A stretch of 32,463 nt of DNA from Gammaproteobacteria bacterium (GCA_014382695.1 JACNJF010000088.1:14009-46471); one strand, 5' to 3'; shown: positions 1-8,397, numbered from the stretch's first letter. Translations and numbers: made by a program. The notes: generated by a model from the sequence alone, not told the origin.

Positions 1-977
1 TTAAGCGCATGTTTTTCATTTAGATCGTAGCGTAACGCGAGTGTATTTCTATGCTGCTGAAGCAGTGTCGTCCAGGCATAGTAAGGGTCGCTCGGATCTA
101 CATCCATTTCCGCAAAACGATAATGCAAACTGGTGACTTCATTAATGCGATAACCTGTCTGTAAAAAATATGCCGTCGCGTTATATTTTCTGCCAGAGTC
201 ATTCACCCGGTGTCCAACCCAAAAAAATTCCGCATTAAACTTCCAGTGTCCACTCCGATACTCAAGATCAATCCCGGCAATGCTTTCATCGAGGTGATTA
301 GCGGTGCCAAAATCAGCCTCATTCCGGTATATAAACCCTGCCAGCTCCCAGTCTTTTTGATCTGGAAAGGCACGAATTCGCAAAGAATAGCCGGGTGAGA
401 TAGCACCGCTCAAACTATCATTCGGTTCAATTTCGAGGTGCCTGAGTCCTTCATGATTGGTTTCAACCTCAATCGTGTGATCACTATGCAAGGTCGTTTC
501 ATAGGCATAATTGAGAGACTCAGTGTACACCTGTCCACCAGCCATAATCCCGACTACATGCAACGGAAATAAAATTTGGGTCTCATGGTATTCAAGAAAA
601 AACGGGCGTGTGATGGTATCGCGTAATAAAGAGCCATGGTGCTGAGTACGATTGATATTACCTAACGGTGTATGAAACCGTCCCAGCGCCAGATAAAACG
701 CGGGATCAAACTCATACTTCAGCGAAAAGCGCTCGACATGCTTTTCCAGATGGGCTATCGAATCATCATAAACGAACTCAAAAAGACCCGAGAATTTTTC
801 AGAGAACTCATGTGCCAGAAAAAAATCAAGCAACCCGGCGACTGACTTTTCATCCAGTTTCTGATTATTCTGATCAATCACCGTCACATCGCCAAACACG
901 CCATAAAAACTTTTTGCCTGTGCCGACTGAACTGCCAGTCCTAAATTCAGGACAACTAATAAAAAAACGAATTTCAT
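1..977 (-). CDS. Outer-membrane beta-barrel-like protein, partial
   Basis: The reverse strand reads as one open frame from an ATG at 977 to the window edge (325 codons, no stop), so the C-terminus is missing. The start MKFVFLLVVLNLGLAVQSAQA is a clear signal peptide. After it come alternating short amphipathic segments rich in Tyr, Phe and charged residues (for example LALGRFHTPLGNIN and WKFNAEFFWVGHRVND), as expected for an outer-membrane barrel or porin-like protein. I cannot assign a family. Its start overlaps the stop of the upstream PstS-like gene (ATGA), so the two are translationally coupled. The pairing of a small PstS-like protein with an outer-membrane protein suggests a sensory or uptake pair, but the substrate is unknown. 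Confidence 0.75.
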   Translation of the reverse strand, partial: MKFVFLLVVLNLGLAVQSAQAKSFYGVFGDVTVIDQNNQKLDEKSVAGLLDFFLAHEFSEKFSGLFEFVYDDSIAHLEKHVERFSLKYEFDPAFYLALGRFHTPLGNINRTQHHGSLLRDTITRPFFLEYHETQILFPLHVVGIMAGGQVYTESLNYAYETTLHSDHTIEVETNHEGLRHLEIEPNDSLSGAISPGYSLRIRAFPDQKDWELAGFIYRNEADFGTANHLDESIAGIDLEYRSGHWKFNAEFFWVGHRVNDSGRKYNATAYFLQTGYRINEVTSLHYRFAEMDVDPSDPYYAWTTLLQQHRNTLALRYDLNEKHAL

Positions 978-1417
978 TCTTCTCCCCGGGGATTCAGAGC
1001 TGCATTATTGAGCACTTTTAAATGGCTTTTAAGATAGTGACTTTCGATATAAGCCACCCTGTTTTTTTTAGCCGAAATCCAGTTAATCAAATCTTCTATC
1101 GACTGCAAGGCAGGGGGCGGAAATCCTTCTCCCCGGAAAACCCGAATGGACCAGTAGGCGGATAGTTTATTCCCGCTTTTACCGACAATATTGGCGTAAA
1201 ATTGATCTCTTAATGGATGCTGTTCAAATAAATCGGCGACTTCAAGCTTTACCCCGGAGACCTGATAGATTTGTTTGAGCCATAACTGGCTTAATTCTGT
1301 TACAGTTACTGAACTGATTTCACTATCCTGACGGGTAACCACCAGCAAATCGGCTGCAGACAGCGTGCAGCTAAAACTGGCCGACAAAAATATGATCAAA
1401 CAGCAGAATTTCATCAA
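974..1417 (-). CDS. Small PstS-like periplasmic substrate-binding protein
   Basis: 147 residues beginning with a signal peptide (MMKFCCLIIFLSASFSCTLSAA); either of the two adjacent Met codons may be the start. The mature part begins LLVVTRQDSEISSVTVTELSQLWLKQ. It resembles the short PBP-like proteins usually labelled phosphate ABC transporter substrate-binding: an N-terminal beta strand, then a 'tselsqlwLk' helix, an LRDQFYANIVGKS segment, and a WSIRVFRGEGFPPPAL segment. It is half the length of a true PstS, so it is more likely an accessory or sensory protein than a transporter component. Its stop overlaps the start of the downstream outer-membrane gene. It is transcribed divergently from ccsA, sharing a 112-bp intergenic region. 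Confidence 0.7.
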   Translation of the reverse strand: MMKFCCLIIFLSASFSCTLSAADLLVVTRQDSEISSVTVTELSQLWLKQIYQVSGVKLEVADLFEQHPLRDQFYANIVGKSGNKLSAYWSIRVFRGEGFPPPALQSIEDLINWISAKKNRVAYIESHYLKSHLKVLNNAALNPRGEE

Positions 1418-1529
1418 AATTAATTCCCACTATTCTCCGAATTGATTGTATAAATAACCGTTATCAGCATAATTTTTAACCACACATTACCTATTAACCC
1501 TGATCAACTAATCACCTGTTATTTTAGAA

Positions 1530-2315
1530 ATGTATTCTCAACAGATGGAATTAACTTTTTTATACCTGGCTTTAGCCTGTTATAGCGCATTCGGTGGCGC
1601 TGCGTTATTTAGTAAATACCGCGACCAGCATCATAAAGCTCTGCTACTACTCGCCATCACCGGCCTGATCCTGCATAGCACCAGTATTACCATTCGCTGG
1701 ATTAGAATCGAGCACGGCCCCTTTATTAATCTGTATGAGATATTAACCAGCAATGTCTGGAGCCTATCTCTCGGTATCACCCTGTTCCTGTATTTCTTCA
1801 GGCGCTGGGCCATCATTTTTTACACCCTGATACCCGTCATCTTCATCATGATGCTATGGCTGTTGACGATCGATGCAAAGGATACTTTTCTACCACCTAC
1901 CTATAATACGGTGTGGCTGTATTACCATGTCATCTCCGGCAAACTGTTTTTCACCCTGCTATTTTTGGCAACGGGGCTGGCAGTTCATTCGCTCAGAACA
2001 AATCCAAACCAGAAAACACAAACCCGGAAACTGGCGTATAAGTTTCTGGCGGTTGCTTTTATCGCCGAATCCTTCATGTTGCTGTTTGGTGCGATCTGGG
2101 CGCAGGACGCATGGGGACGTTACTGGGCCTGGGATCCACTCGAAACCTGGGCATTTTTAACCTGGCTAGCACTGGTTTTCACCCTGCATTACCAGATAAA
2201 CTACAAGCGCAACAAGATTTTTGGCTGGTTAATAGTAGGCTGTTTTATAATGGCTTTTTTAACATTTTATGGGGTACCCTTTATTTCAACTGCACCTCAT
2301 AAGGGTATGATCTAG
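1530..2315 (+). CDS. ccsA: Cytochrome c biogenesis protein CcsA/ResC-like (system II)
   Basis: 261 residues, almost entirely hydrophobic, with about eight predicted membrane helices. The haem-handling WWD signature is present at residues 195-207 (WGRYWAWDPLETW), followed by a helix and a C-terminal FYGVPFISTAPHKG segment carrying a conserved-type His. The family's NLYE motif is at 67-70, and His133 (YYHVISGKLFF) fits one of the haem-ligand histidines. In system II the CcsA/ResC-ResB pair carries haem to the periplasmic face and attaches it to CXXCH cysteines. Its ResB partner is not adjacent but lies at 30088-31071, at the end of the large cytochrome operon, and a ResA-like thioredoxin is at 12529-13083. 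Met6 is an alternative start. Confidence 0.9.
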   Translation: MYSQQMELTFLYLALACYSAFGGAALFSKYRDQHHKALLLLAITGLILHSTSITIRWIRIEHGPFINLYEILTSNVWSLSLGITLFLYFFRRWAIIFYTLIPVIFIMMLWLLTIDAKDTFLPPTYNTVWLYYHVISGKLFFTLLFLATGLAVHSLRTNPNQKTQTRKLAYKFLAVAFIAESFMLLFGAIWAQDAWGRYWAWDPLETWAFLTWLALVFTLHYQINYKRNKIFGWLIVGCFIMAFLTFYGVPFISTAPHKGMI

Positions 2316-2402
2316 AATAGAAGCACGAATGTTAGAACCACCTGAAACCACTCTTTTCTCTAACGCTTAAACGCTAATGTAGCACGCCAGCAAAAATTAT
2401 TT

Positions 2403-3017
2403 ATGCGAACTAGCCCCCAACAACTAAAAAAACAGTTTTTCATGGCCTTGATGCTGATCGCTGCGGTGCTGGCAGGCGGCTGGCTAATCAATGTCCTGAT
2501 GAACCCATCCCCATACCAGGACAGGCTTGAGCCCACCCCGCAAACCATCGACCAGCACTTTAATCAGGGCCTAAGTTACATGCTCGACAAACAGTACCAT
2601 CTGGCCAGTGTCGAATGGCAGCAATTACTGGTACTCAGTAATACGATGCCAGAAGCCTATGTCAACCTGGGTTTTTCACAATTTGAACTGGGCCTGTATC
2701 AGGCCGCGCTGGATTCTTTTAATCAGGCCATGGAGATTAATCCGTATCAGGCGAATGCCTATTATGGGTTGGCTATCTGCTTTGAAAAGCTGGGGGACAT
2801 CCCGGCCGCAACCGGTGCCATTCGCAGCTTTATTCATCTAGCGAAGCAGGATGATCCCTTTGTGCGTAAAGCCAGATCAGCCTTATGGGAGTGGGAGGCG
2901 TTAACCACGGTGCCGTTATCGGAGCAGGCACCCGCTGAAAGTTCTGAACTCAAAAACAACCCTGAGCAAAACCTGCCGCTGGAAAAATCAGCGCCTATAC
3001 CCAGTAACGAAAATTAG
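2403..3017 (+). CDS. Membrane-anchored TPR protein
   Basis: 204 residues. A single membrane segment at about 12-34 is followed by periplasmic TPR-like helical pairs at roughly 50-150; EAYVNLGFSQFELGLYQAAL and ANAYYGLAICFEKLG are typical repeat cores. The C-terminal 40 residues are Pro, Glu and Ser rich and look disordered. It lies 87 bp after ccsA on the same strand. TPR proteins such as NrfG or CcmH/CcmI-type proteins bind apocytochromes during haem attachment, so a chaperone role in cytochrome c maturation is a reasonable inference. Nothing in the sequence proves it. Its stop codon overlaps the stop of the convergent gene at 3014-3562. Confidence 0.75.
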   Translation: MRTSPQQLKKQFFMALMLIAAVLAGGWLINVLMNPSPYQDRLEPTPQTIDQHFNQGLSYMLDKQYHLASVEWQQLLVLSNTMPEAYVNLGFSQFELGLYQAALDSFNQAMEINPYQANAYYGLAICFEKLGDIPAATGAIRSFIHLAKQDDPFVRKARSALWEWEALTTVPLSEQAPAESSELKNNPEQNLPLEKSAPIPSNEN

Positions 3018-3562
3018 TTGCCTGTCAGCAAGCGTCGATATTTCTGTAAATATTGCTGCAGTTGTTGACGATCCGACGAGGTTAACGCCTTATACTCAGG
3101 ACTGGACAACTGTTCGACGATCAGCGCAATTTCATGACTGCGATTTTTTTCTTTCAACAGCCATTGATCCATAAGATCAATCATGCGATGACTGTTTTCA
3201 GCGTCCTGCTCAGAGTTACTGAAGTCACGCCGCTGCAACTTATCCAGACGCTTAGAAAAATCCGTAACCGTCTTGCGGATGTAACGCCCCCATATAACAT
3301 TAGCCAGATACAGCGCTATCAAATTGACCAGTAAAAACCCGCCCATCATCCATCCCGTCAACATGAATATGGAGACCCAGCTACTGTCAGCACCTTTGCG
3401 ATGGATTTGATACAACTGCTGCTCAATGATCTGATCGATACCTTGATACATGAAAAAAAGTAACAGGCCCACCAGCACCAGCTCCATGATGATCAGAGCG
3501 AGCAATAGATACCCCTGAATTTCCCGATCGGTATAAAGCTGCTTTCTTCGTTCAGACATCAA
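3014..3562 (-). CDS. Two-TM membrane protein with HAMP-like/coiled-coil tail
   Basis: 182 residues. Hydrophobic helices at about 18-40 (LLLALIIMELVLVGLLLFFM) and 66-90 bracket a short periplasmic loop. They are followed by a charged cytoplasmic stretch with a HAMP or coiled-coil character (YIRKTVTDFSKRLDKLQRRDF, then helices to the end). No enzymatic or signalling domain follows, so this is a stub of the kind seen in transducers. It is the last gene of the minus-strand regulator operon, 26 bp after the heptahaem cytochrome. A similar two-TM gene lies on the other side of that cytochrome. A role in redox sensing with the cytochrome is only inferred; I do not recognise the family. Confidence 0.65.
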   Translation of the reverse strand: MMSERRKQLYTDREIQGYLLLALIIMELVLVGLLLFFMYQGIDQIIEQQLYQIHRKGADSSWVSIFMLTGWMMGGFLLVNLIALYLANVIWGRYIRKTVTDFSKRLDKLQRRDFSNSEQDAENSHRMIDLMDQWLLKEKNRSHEIALIVEQLSSPEYKALTSSDRQQLQQYLQKYRRLLTGN

Positions 3563-3588
3563 GTTGAATTAAATTCGTTTACGTTAAA

Positions 3589-4365
3589 CTACATATCATG
3601 ACAGGAGTAGCAAAGCTTTTCACCTGTATTGTCCATGACCAGTTTGCCGTGCAAATCCGAGTAACCTAAGTGACACGAGATACAGCTGATTTTGCCATCG
3701 GGTAAAGAAATTTCTTTGGGCAATAATGCTGCCGGATGATAGCCGCCATAATTGACGCTATCTCTATATTGCATACCAATCGGATGCGCGGAGTTGTCAC
3801 TATTATGCTGCAACACATTGGTGGAAATCTGCACGTTCAAATTTTCTACCAGGGTATCGTGACAGGACATACACTGAATCGAAAAACTGTCTATATTGCC
3901 CTGCAACGAGGCACGTGGATCAAGATGCCCGGATAACAGCAACGAGGTGCCCCCATCTTTCATACGCGCGAAAAAATTTTTAGTATGGCAGGACAGGCAC
4001 AGCGGTTTGCCGATCAGATTAACTCGAGGCAGACCGGGCTCGGTGCTATGAATGCTATGACAGGTGCTACAGGTCAACTCCCCTTTCCAGTCCAGTGGAA
4101 AACTTGCTGGCGGTTTTTTTGACGGTTTCAGGCCGGTAGGATGGCTGGCGGTAATCGCGTTTTGATGGCAGCCTTTACACAGTACCTCCTGAGTCGCCAC
4201 CAGAGTTTTGGCATTCTGTTGATTGATTACTCCACGTACCAGATGGCACTTGTTACACGGCATACCTTGCGGGTGAACATCCAGCGCATACAGATCAGCA
4301 ATCAATCCACGGTTAAATACACATAATAGGAAAATGTAAATATGGGCGGAGTATCGCTTAGTCAT
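3589..4365 (-). CDS. Heptahaem c-type cytochrome
   Basis: 258 residues with a signal sequence (IYIFLLCVFNRGLIADLYA) and seven CXXCH motifs at residues 37-41, 63-67, 99-103, 123-127, 165-169, 228-232 and 252-256. Eight further histidines lie in the mature part, enough to give each haem a second His ligand. The C-terminal half repeats the pattern of the tetrahaem cytochrome at 18459-19289: CMSCHD, then AHPIGMQY, then CISCH, then a terminal LCYSCHDM. The start overlaps the stop of the upstream HAMP-like gene (ATGA). It is periplasmic or exported. The position between two membrane stubs and downstream of kinases suggests a redox sensor or a carrier; both are inference. Confidence 0.9.
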   Translation of the reverse strand: MTKRYSAHIYIFLLCVFNRGLIADLYALDVHPQGMPCNKCHLVRGVINQQNAKTLVATQEVLCKGCHQNAITASHPTGLKPSKKPPASFPLDWKGELTCSTCHSIHSTEPGLPRVNLIGKPLCLSCHTKNFFARMKDGGTSLLLSGHLDPRASLQGNIDSFSIQCMSCHDTLVENLNVQISTNVLQHNSDNSAHPIGMQYRDSVNYGGYHPAALLPKEISLPDGKISCISCHLGYSDLHGKLVMDNTGEKLCYSCHDM

Positions 4366-4940
4366 GGCTTTTGACTGATCAGCCGATTTTTTAATTGATC
4401 CAGAAGCTGGCTGTATTCTTCAGTGCTAATTTCTCTGTTTTCTGCCAGTCGCTGCTCGATAGTATCAACCAGAGCGAGCTGGTCTCCATAGTAGCCATGC
4501 ATTTCGGTCACCACCTCTTCCAGCTTGAGAGAAAGCTGCTGAAACTGGTCATCCTCTCGCAGCTTAATGATGGCGACCGGCCCGTACTCAATCTCCATCT
4601 CAATATTTCTGGCAAAACGGTATAACGGCCCTGCCACTCTGGCACTTGAGTAAAGGGTTATCAGCCAGGTGATCAGCGCGGCCAGCAAGACAATTAAAGT
4701 GCCACTAATCAACATCGCTATAATCAACTGATCCTGATTACGTGCAGTCGCCTGAATCGAATGAAAATAATCACTCTGTGGAGATTCGCCAAATACCAGA
4801 AAGAGCATGATGACCAGTACCAGTGTCGCCAGCAAACTGATACCTATCGCAACTTTGGCGGTAACACGGATATGCGACTGCAATGGCTGATGTAGCTCAG
4901 TCATCGCTGAGTCAGGTAGATGATTGTCAACCCGATTCAC
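4362..4940 (-). CDS. Two-TM HAMP-like signalling stub
   Basis: 192 residues from a GTG start; an internal ATG at residue 13 (4904) is the alternative. Membrane helices lie at about 29-50 and 73-97 with a short periplasmic loop between them. The second is followed by SSARVAGPLYRFARNIE, a HAMP-like linker with the ARVAGPLYRF sequence seen in chemoreceptor-related proteins, then a long helical tail to the C-terminus. There is no methyl-accepting, kinase or cyclase domain. It lies 17 bp after the Reg_prop propeller gene and its stop overlaps the heptahaem cytochrome start, so it belongs to the same operon. Function unknown; it may couple an envelope signal to the kinases encoded upstream. Confidence 0.7.
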   Translation of the reverse strand: MNRVDNHLPDSAMTELHQPLQSHIRVTAKVAIGISLLATLVLVIMLFLVFGESPQSDYFHSIQATARNQDQLIIAMLISGTLIVLLAALITWLITLYSSARVAGPLYRFARNIEMEIEYGPVAIIKLREDDQFQQLSLKLEEVVTEMHGYYGDQLALVDTIEQRLAENREISTEEYSQLLDQLKNRLISQKP

Positions 4941-4957
4941 TTGTCGTTACTCTGCCG

Positions 4958-6265
4958 TCAGGAGCCTGATTTGGGCAAAATACGCGCTACGCCCCCATAA
5001 CTACCCACCCAGAGCGTACTATCCGACTGTGTATCCATCGAAAAAATCGTATTTGAAAACAGCCCATCTGCGGTTGTCATGGTACTGAAGCTATCGCCGT
5101 TAAAACGTGACATCCCATTACTGGTTCCGATCCATAACACGCCCTGATGATCCTCATGCAGCATGAACACATGATTCGAAGCCAGACCGTCTTTAACCGT
5201 ATAATTTTTAAATGTTTGTCCGTCAAAGCGAGCCAGACCACCACCCCAGGTACCCACCCAGACGATGCCTTCTTTATCCACTGCCAGAGCAACAATGTAG
5301 TTCGGGTTATAAGCTGTATTGATATCTTCCAGCCCCATTTCGATTTTTTGCCGTGCATGATGGCTGGAAACCTTGGCCGGATCGGTATTAAACTGATTGT
5401 CATCCTTCACCAGATCATAATCGGCACCCTGGCCATCCTTATGATTCCAGTTTGTCCATACCCCATTTTCAAAACGCGCAAGGCCTCCTTCCGTGGCAAA
5501 CCAGACTTCTCCATTTTTGCCAAGATCGAGCCCGTATACCCAGTCATTCGGTAACCCACCTTTGGTGTTTTCAACGGTATAGGTTTCCCACGCAGAAGGA
5601 TCTTCCAGACGCCCGCCACGAACCAGATTGGCACCCGACCAGGTCGCAATCCACATATCACCATTCGGCATCACCAGTACATCATAAACAAATGCATCGG
5701 CCAGCCCATCCGGCACATTGTAGATTTCAAATTTATCCCGAATCTCGTCATAGATTGCCAGACCACCGCCATAGGTACCGACCAGTATCTTGTTTTCGGT
5801 CCAGCGGCTGACATGAAAGATGCCATTCGCAAGCAGGCCATTACGCACATCAAACAGACGATAATCATCCGTACCCGGCATATAACGAATGACACCACCG
5901 GAAGTACCAACCCAGACCACCTTATCCTCCGCATAGATCGACTTCACGTTACGGTTGCCCACCCTGAAGTGAGTGAACTTGGTATTTTCACTGGCAGGTT
6001 TCGGCATCGACTGACCGCTTGCAACGGAGTTGAGTAAGTTACTGCCAATGGGAGGGTGACCGGGTGACAACTCAGCGCCGCTGGCAGAGATTGTCGGCAA
6101 CTGAGCGGGAGGAGTCACACTCACGCTCTGGGCGGGAGCCACTGCGGCTGGAGTCGGCGCATTCGTGCTGATGTCTGCGTCTTTACTCTGATGTTGACCA
6201 AGCTTATATCCTGCTGCCAGGGCTAAAATCACCGCCACACCGAGTAAGGTAAATTTAAAATTCAT
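4958..6265 (-). CDS. Membrane-anchored Reg_prop beta-propeller protein
   Basis: 435 residues. An N-terminal anchor or signal (FTLLGVAVILALAAGYKLG) and a Pro/Ala-rich linker to about residue 100 precede repeated blades with the pattern 'vWvGT.gGv.ry', 'WIATWSGANL', 'VWFATEGGLARF', 'VWVGTWGGGLARFDG', 'LWIGTSNGMSRF' and 'LWVGSYGGVARI'. These are Reg_prop-type propeller repeats, best known as the periplasmic sensor part of hybrid kinases, but here no kinase is fused. The next gene upstream (6345-7469) is a clear paralogue with the same blade order. A role as a periplasmic sensor or scaffold for the two-component genes in this operon is inferred. Confidence 0.8.
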   Translation of the reverse strand: MNFKFTLLGVAVILALAAGYKLGQHQSKDADISTNAPTPAAVAPAQSVSVTPPAQLPTISASGAELSPGHPPIGSNLLNSVASGQSMPKPASENTKFTHFRVGNRNVKSIYAEDKVVWVGTSGGVIRYMPGTDDYRLFDVRNGLLANGIFHVSRWTENKILVGTYGGGLAIYDEIRDKFEIYNVPDGLADAFVYDVLVMPNGDMWIATWSGANLVRGGRLEDPSAWETYTVENTKGGLPNDWVYGLDLGKNGEVWFATEGGLARFENGVWTNWNHKDGQGADYDLVKDDNQFNTDPAKVSSHHARQKIEMGLEDINTAYNPNYIVALAVDKEGIVWVGTWGGGLARFDGQTFKNYTVKDGLASNHVFMLHEDHQGVLWIGTSNGMSRFNGDSFSTMTTADGLFSNTIFSMDTQSDSTLWVGSYGGVARILPKSGS

Positions 6266-6320
6266 ATCGTTGCTATCTCCGGAATTCTGATTATCTGTTT
6301 CTAATGTTCTATTTCTATTT

Positions 6321-6340
6321 ATTGAACTTAACTGTTCAAT
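6321..6340. other. Short inverted repeat between propeller genes
   Basis: ATTGAAC at 6321-6327 and GTTCAAT at 6334-6340 form a 7-bp stem with a 6-nt loop in the 79-bp gap between the two Reg_prop genes. There is no T-run on the minus strand, so it is not a standard terminator. It could be an mRNA-processing or stability hairpin that adjusts the ratio of the two propellers. Confidence 0.4.
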
Positions 6341-6344
6341 TTAA

Positions 6345-7469
6345 TTACTTAGCAGGGGCTTTGACACCAATACGGGTAACACCACCGCGGGTGCCGATCC
6401 AGACATCGTCCCGATCAATCGCAATGGCATACACATCATTCGACGGTAAGCCACTATGCACGTTCCAGTTCTGCCAGCTGGAACCGTCGTAGCGCGACAG
6501 ACCTTTATTCGTTCCAAACCAGTAAACCCCGGCTTTATCCTGCGCGATGCTGTACACAATGTTGCCAGCCAGACCATCTTTTTCCATCAGGTTTGTCCAC
6601 TGGCCATCCTTTAATCTGGCAACGCCGCCACCCCAGGTACCGGCCCAGATCGTATCGTCGTGATCCGCCAGCATACTGAATACATAATTCGGGTTATAGG
6701 TTGGCTTGCCACTTGCCATGATGCCAAGGTCATGCCGGGAACGAGTGCCCAGTCCGGTATTACGACTGAACGGCAGGGCATCCGGATTGTCACCACCGAT
6801 ACCATTTTCATGACTCCATGAAGTCCAGTTACTGCCATCGAAGCGACTCACGCCACCCTCGGTACCAAACCAGATGATGCCCTTACTATCGACGGTAATG
6901 CCATACACCCATTCATTAATCAGCTCTTTGACATAGGTCTTGAATTCGCCGGTTTTGCGATTCAGATAATTAGCCCCGGCCCAGGTACCAATCCACAAAC
7001 CGCCGTCCGGATCATTCGCAAAAGAGTAAATCCAGTAATCGGCCAGACCATGCATCGGAAAATAGGTCTTCCAGTCACCATCCTTAAAACTGGACATGCC
7101 GCCAGCATTGGTGCCAAACCATTTATAGCCATCTTCATCGATGCCGATGCCGAACACATATTCATTGGCCAGACCATGATCGCGAGTATAGGTATTGACC
7201 ACCTGACGGTTTTTCAGATTGACTTCATGCACACCGAGCGAAGTACCCACCCACAGTGTCTCGGTTTTCGGTTCGACCGCGAGTGAGCGTACATACACCT
7301 CGTTACCGACTTCAAACACGTCCAGAATCTCGGCGCGAGGTTTGTGAGCGGGCACCGCTGCAGTAACCGGACTGACGGTCGCCGTAGCCTGTTGTTCAGG
7401 CTTCTGATCAGAACATGAGACGAGCATAAAGCTAAAAAAAGCCAGCCCAATGTTAAGCAGTATTTTCAT
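6345..7469 (-). CDS. Reg_prop beta-propeller lipoprotein
   Basis: 374 residues. The start MKILLNIGLAFFSFMLVSC followed by SDQ is a lipoprotein signal with Cys19 as the lipidated residue. After a short linker, repeated blades follow: LWVGTSLGVHEV, KWFGTNAGGMSSF, LWIGTWAGANYL, IWFGTEGGVSRFDG, IWAGTWGGGVARL, YWFGTNKGLSRYDG and VWIGTRGGVTRI. It is paralogous to the adjacent 4958-6265 product along the propeller, including the shared YNPNYV/I segment before the later blades. The start overlaps the stop of the monohaem cytochrome (ATGA). No catalytic domain is present. It is probably an envelope sensor or protein-interaction scaffold. Confidence 0.82.
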   Translation of the reverse strand: MKILLNIGLAFFSFMLVSCSDQKPEQQATATVSPVTAAVPAHKPRAEILDVFEVGNEVYVRSLAVEPKTETLWVGTSLGVHEVNLKNRQVVNTYTRDHGLANEYVFGIGIDEDGYKWFGTNAGGMSSFKDGDWKTYFPMHGLADYWIYSFANDPDGGLWIGTWAGANYLNRKTGEFKTYVKELINEWVYGITVDSKGIIWFGTEGGVSRFDGSNWTSWSHENGIGGDNPDALPFSRNTGLGTRSRHDLGIMASGKPTYNPNYVFSMLADHDDTIWAGTWGGGVARLKDGQWTNLMEKDGLAGNIVYSIAQDKAGVYWFGTNKGLSRYDGSSWQNWNVHSGLPSNDVYAIAIDRDDVWIGTRGGVTRIGVKAPAK

Positions 7470-7777
7470 GGGTAAAGGGTTCTCAGGTAGGAAATGACAT
7501 CATAGATTTGTTGATCCTTCAGTCTGCCAATAAATGGTGGACAGGCGCTCTTACCGGTTCGGATACGATCCCGTAATGAGGTATCAGACTTGAACAGGCC
7601 GTCTCCGCGTTTGAAGCTGGGAGCACTCGCCATCACACTTACGCCCTGCGCACCATGACACATGGCACAATTACGATCATAAACAAGTTGCCCATCAATA
7701 GTACTGGCCGCCATCAGCAGCGACGGGAAAAGCACTACAGGCAGCAACCACAGTAGCAGCCGATTATTTTTTCGCAT
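7466..7777 (-). CDS. Small monohaem c-type cytochrome
   Basis: 103 residues: signal peptide (LLLWLLPVVLFPSLLMAAS) and one CAMCH haem site at 37-41, with the class I cytochrome c end 'PPFIGRLKDQQIYDVISYLRTLYP'. In that family the residue just before PPF is normally the axial Met (MPPF); here it is Cys79 (SACPPF). Met49 in VSVMASAP is the other possible sixth ligand. The start overlaps the end of the Sel1 gene by 14 nt and the stop overlaps the propeller gene, so translation is tightly coupled. It is probably a periplasmic electron carrier or a redox sensor for the neighbouring regulators. Confidence 0.85.
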   Translation of the reverse strand: MRKNNRLLLWLLPVVLFPSLLMAASTIDGQLVYDRNCAMCHGAQGVSVMASAPSFKRGDGLFKSDTSLRDRIRTGKSACPPFIGRLKDQQIYDVISYLRTLYP

Positions 7778-8396
7778 TTTGTTTCTCTTCTGTTTTTTGA
7801 TTGAGCTGGAGGGTTAACTGCGTTGAGCGGTTGATATCCACTGCCAGTCCTAGCTCACCATTTTTATAAGCCTGCGCCAGACGCTGACTACACACACTAT
7901 CACCAGCGGCATGACAACGTTGATACTGTACTTCCGCCTGCTGTGGATTTTGAGTGAATCCCAGAGTGCCATATTCGAGTGCCCTCGCATAAGCCCTCAC
8001 CGCAGGCATATAGTTCTGCACTGCGGACTGGTGGATTAACTCACCGGCTTTAATCGTATCCACTGCCGTACCTTCTCCTTTTGCATACATATTACCAAGA
8101 CCAAACTGACCCTCTGCATAGCCCTGCTCCGCAGCCTGCTGAAACAGCTTGAAAGCAGCGTCATCCTCTTCAGACTTGTCAAGGATATAGGCCAGTGTTG
8201 CCTGAGCGGGTGCGTAGCCTTTTTCTGCTGATTTACCGAGTAAATCCATGGCCTGAATCAGATTACCGACGCGAAAAGCCTCGATTCCCTGTTTGCCCTG
8301 TTCAATATAATCCGGCTCGGCAGCTGAACTCAGCGACGGCAACCACAGTAATGTGGCGATTAAATAATACATTGAGGCGTTCATTCTTGCGGGCAT
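7764..8396 (-). CDS. Secreted Sel1-repeat (TPR-like) protein
   Basis: The start is set at the ATG at 8396, one base after the stop of the sigma-54 activator gene; a longer frame upstream would run into that gene and lacks a signal at its start. This gives 210 residues with a signal peptide ending SSAA and Sel1-type helical repeats: 'AEKGYAPAQATLAYIL', 'AEQGYAEGQFGLGNMYAKGEG', 'AVQNYMPAVRAYARALEYG'. Two cysteines in 'CHAAGDSVCSQRLAQAYKNGELG' may form a disulphide. Sel1 proteins act as scaffolds and signalling adaptors. Its position directly behind a response regulator suggests an adaptor for signal input, which is inference. Confidence 0.75.
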   Translation of the reverse strand: MPARMNASMYYLIATLLWLPSLSSAAEPDYIEQGKQGIEAFRVGNLIQAMDLLGKSAEKGYAPAQATLAYILDKSEEDDAAFKLFQQAAEQGYAEGQFGLGNMYAKGEGTAVDTIKAGELIHQSAVQNYMPAVRAYARALEYGTLGFTQNPQQAEVQYQRCHAAGDSVCSQRLAQAYKNGELGLAVDINRSTQLTLQLNQKTEEKQNAKK

Positions 8397-8397
8397 C

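Noticed and set aside
1442-1475. TTGTAT and CATAAT as a sigma-70 promoter for ccsA
   Set aside because: Only partial matches to both hexamers; such AT-rich pairs are common by chance.
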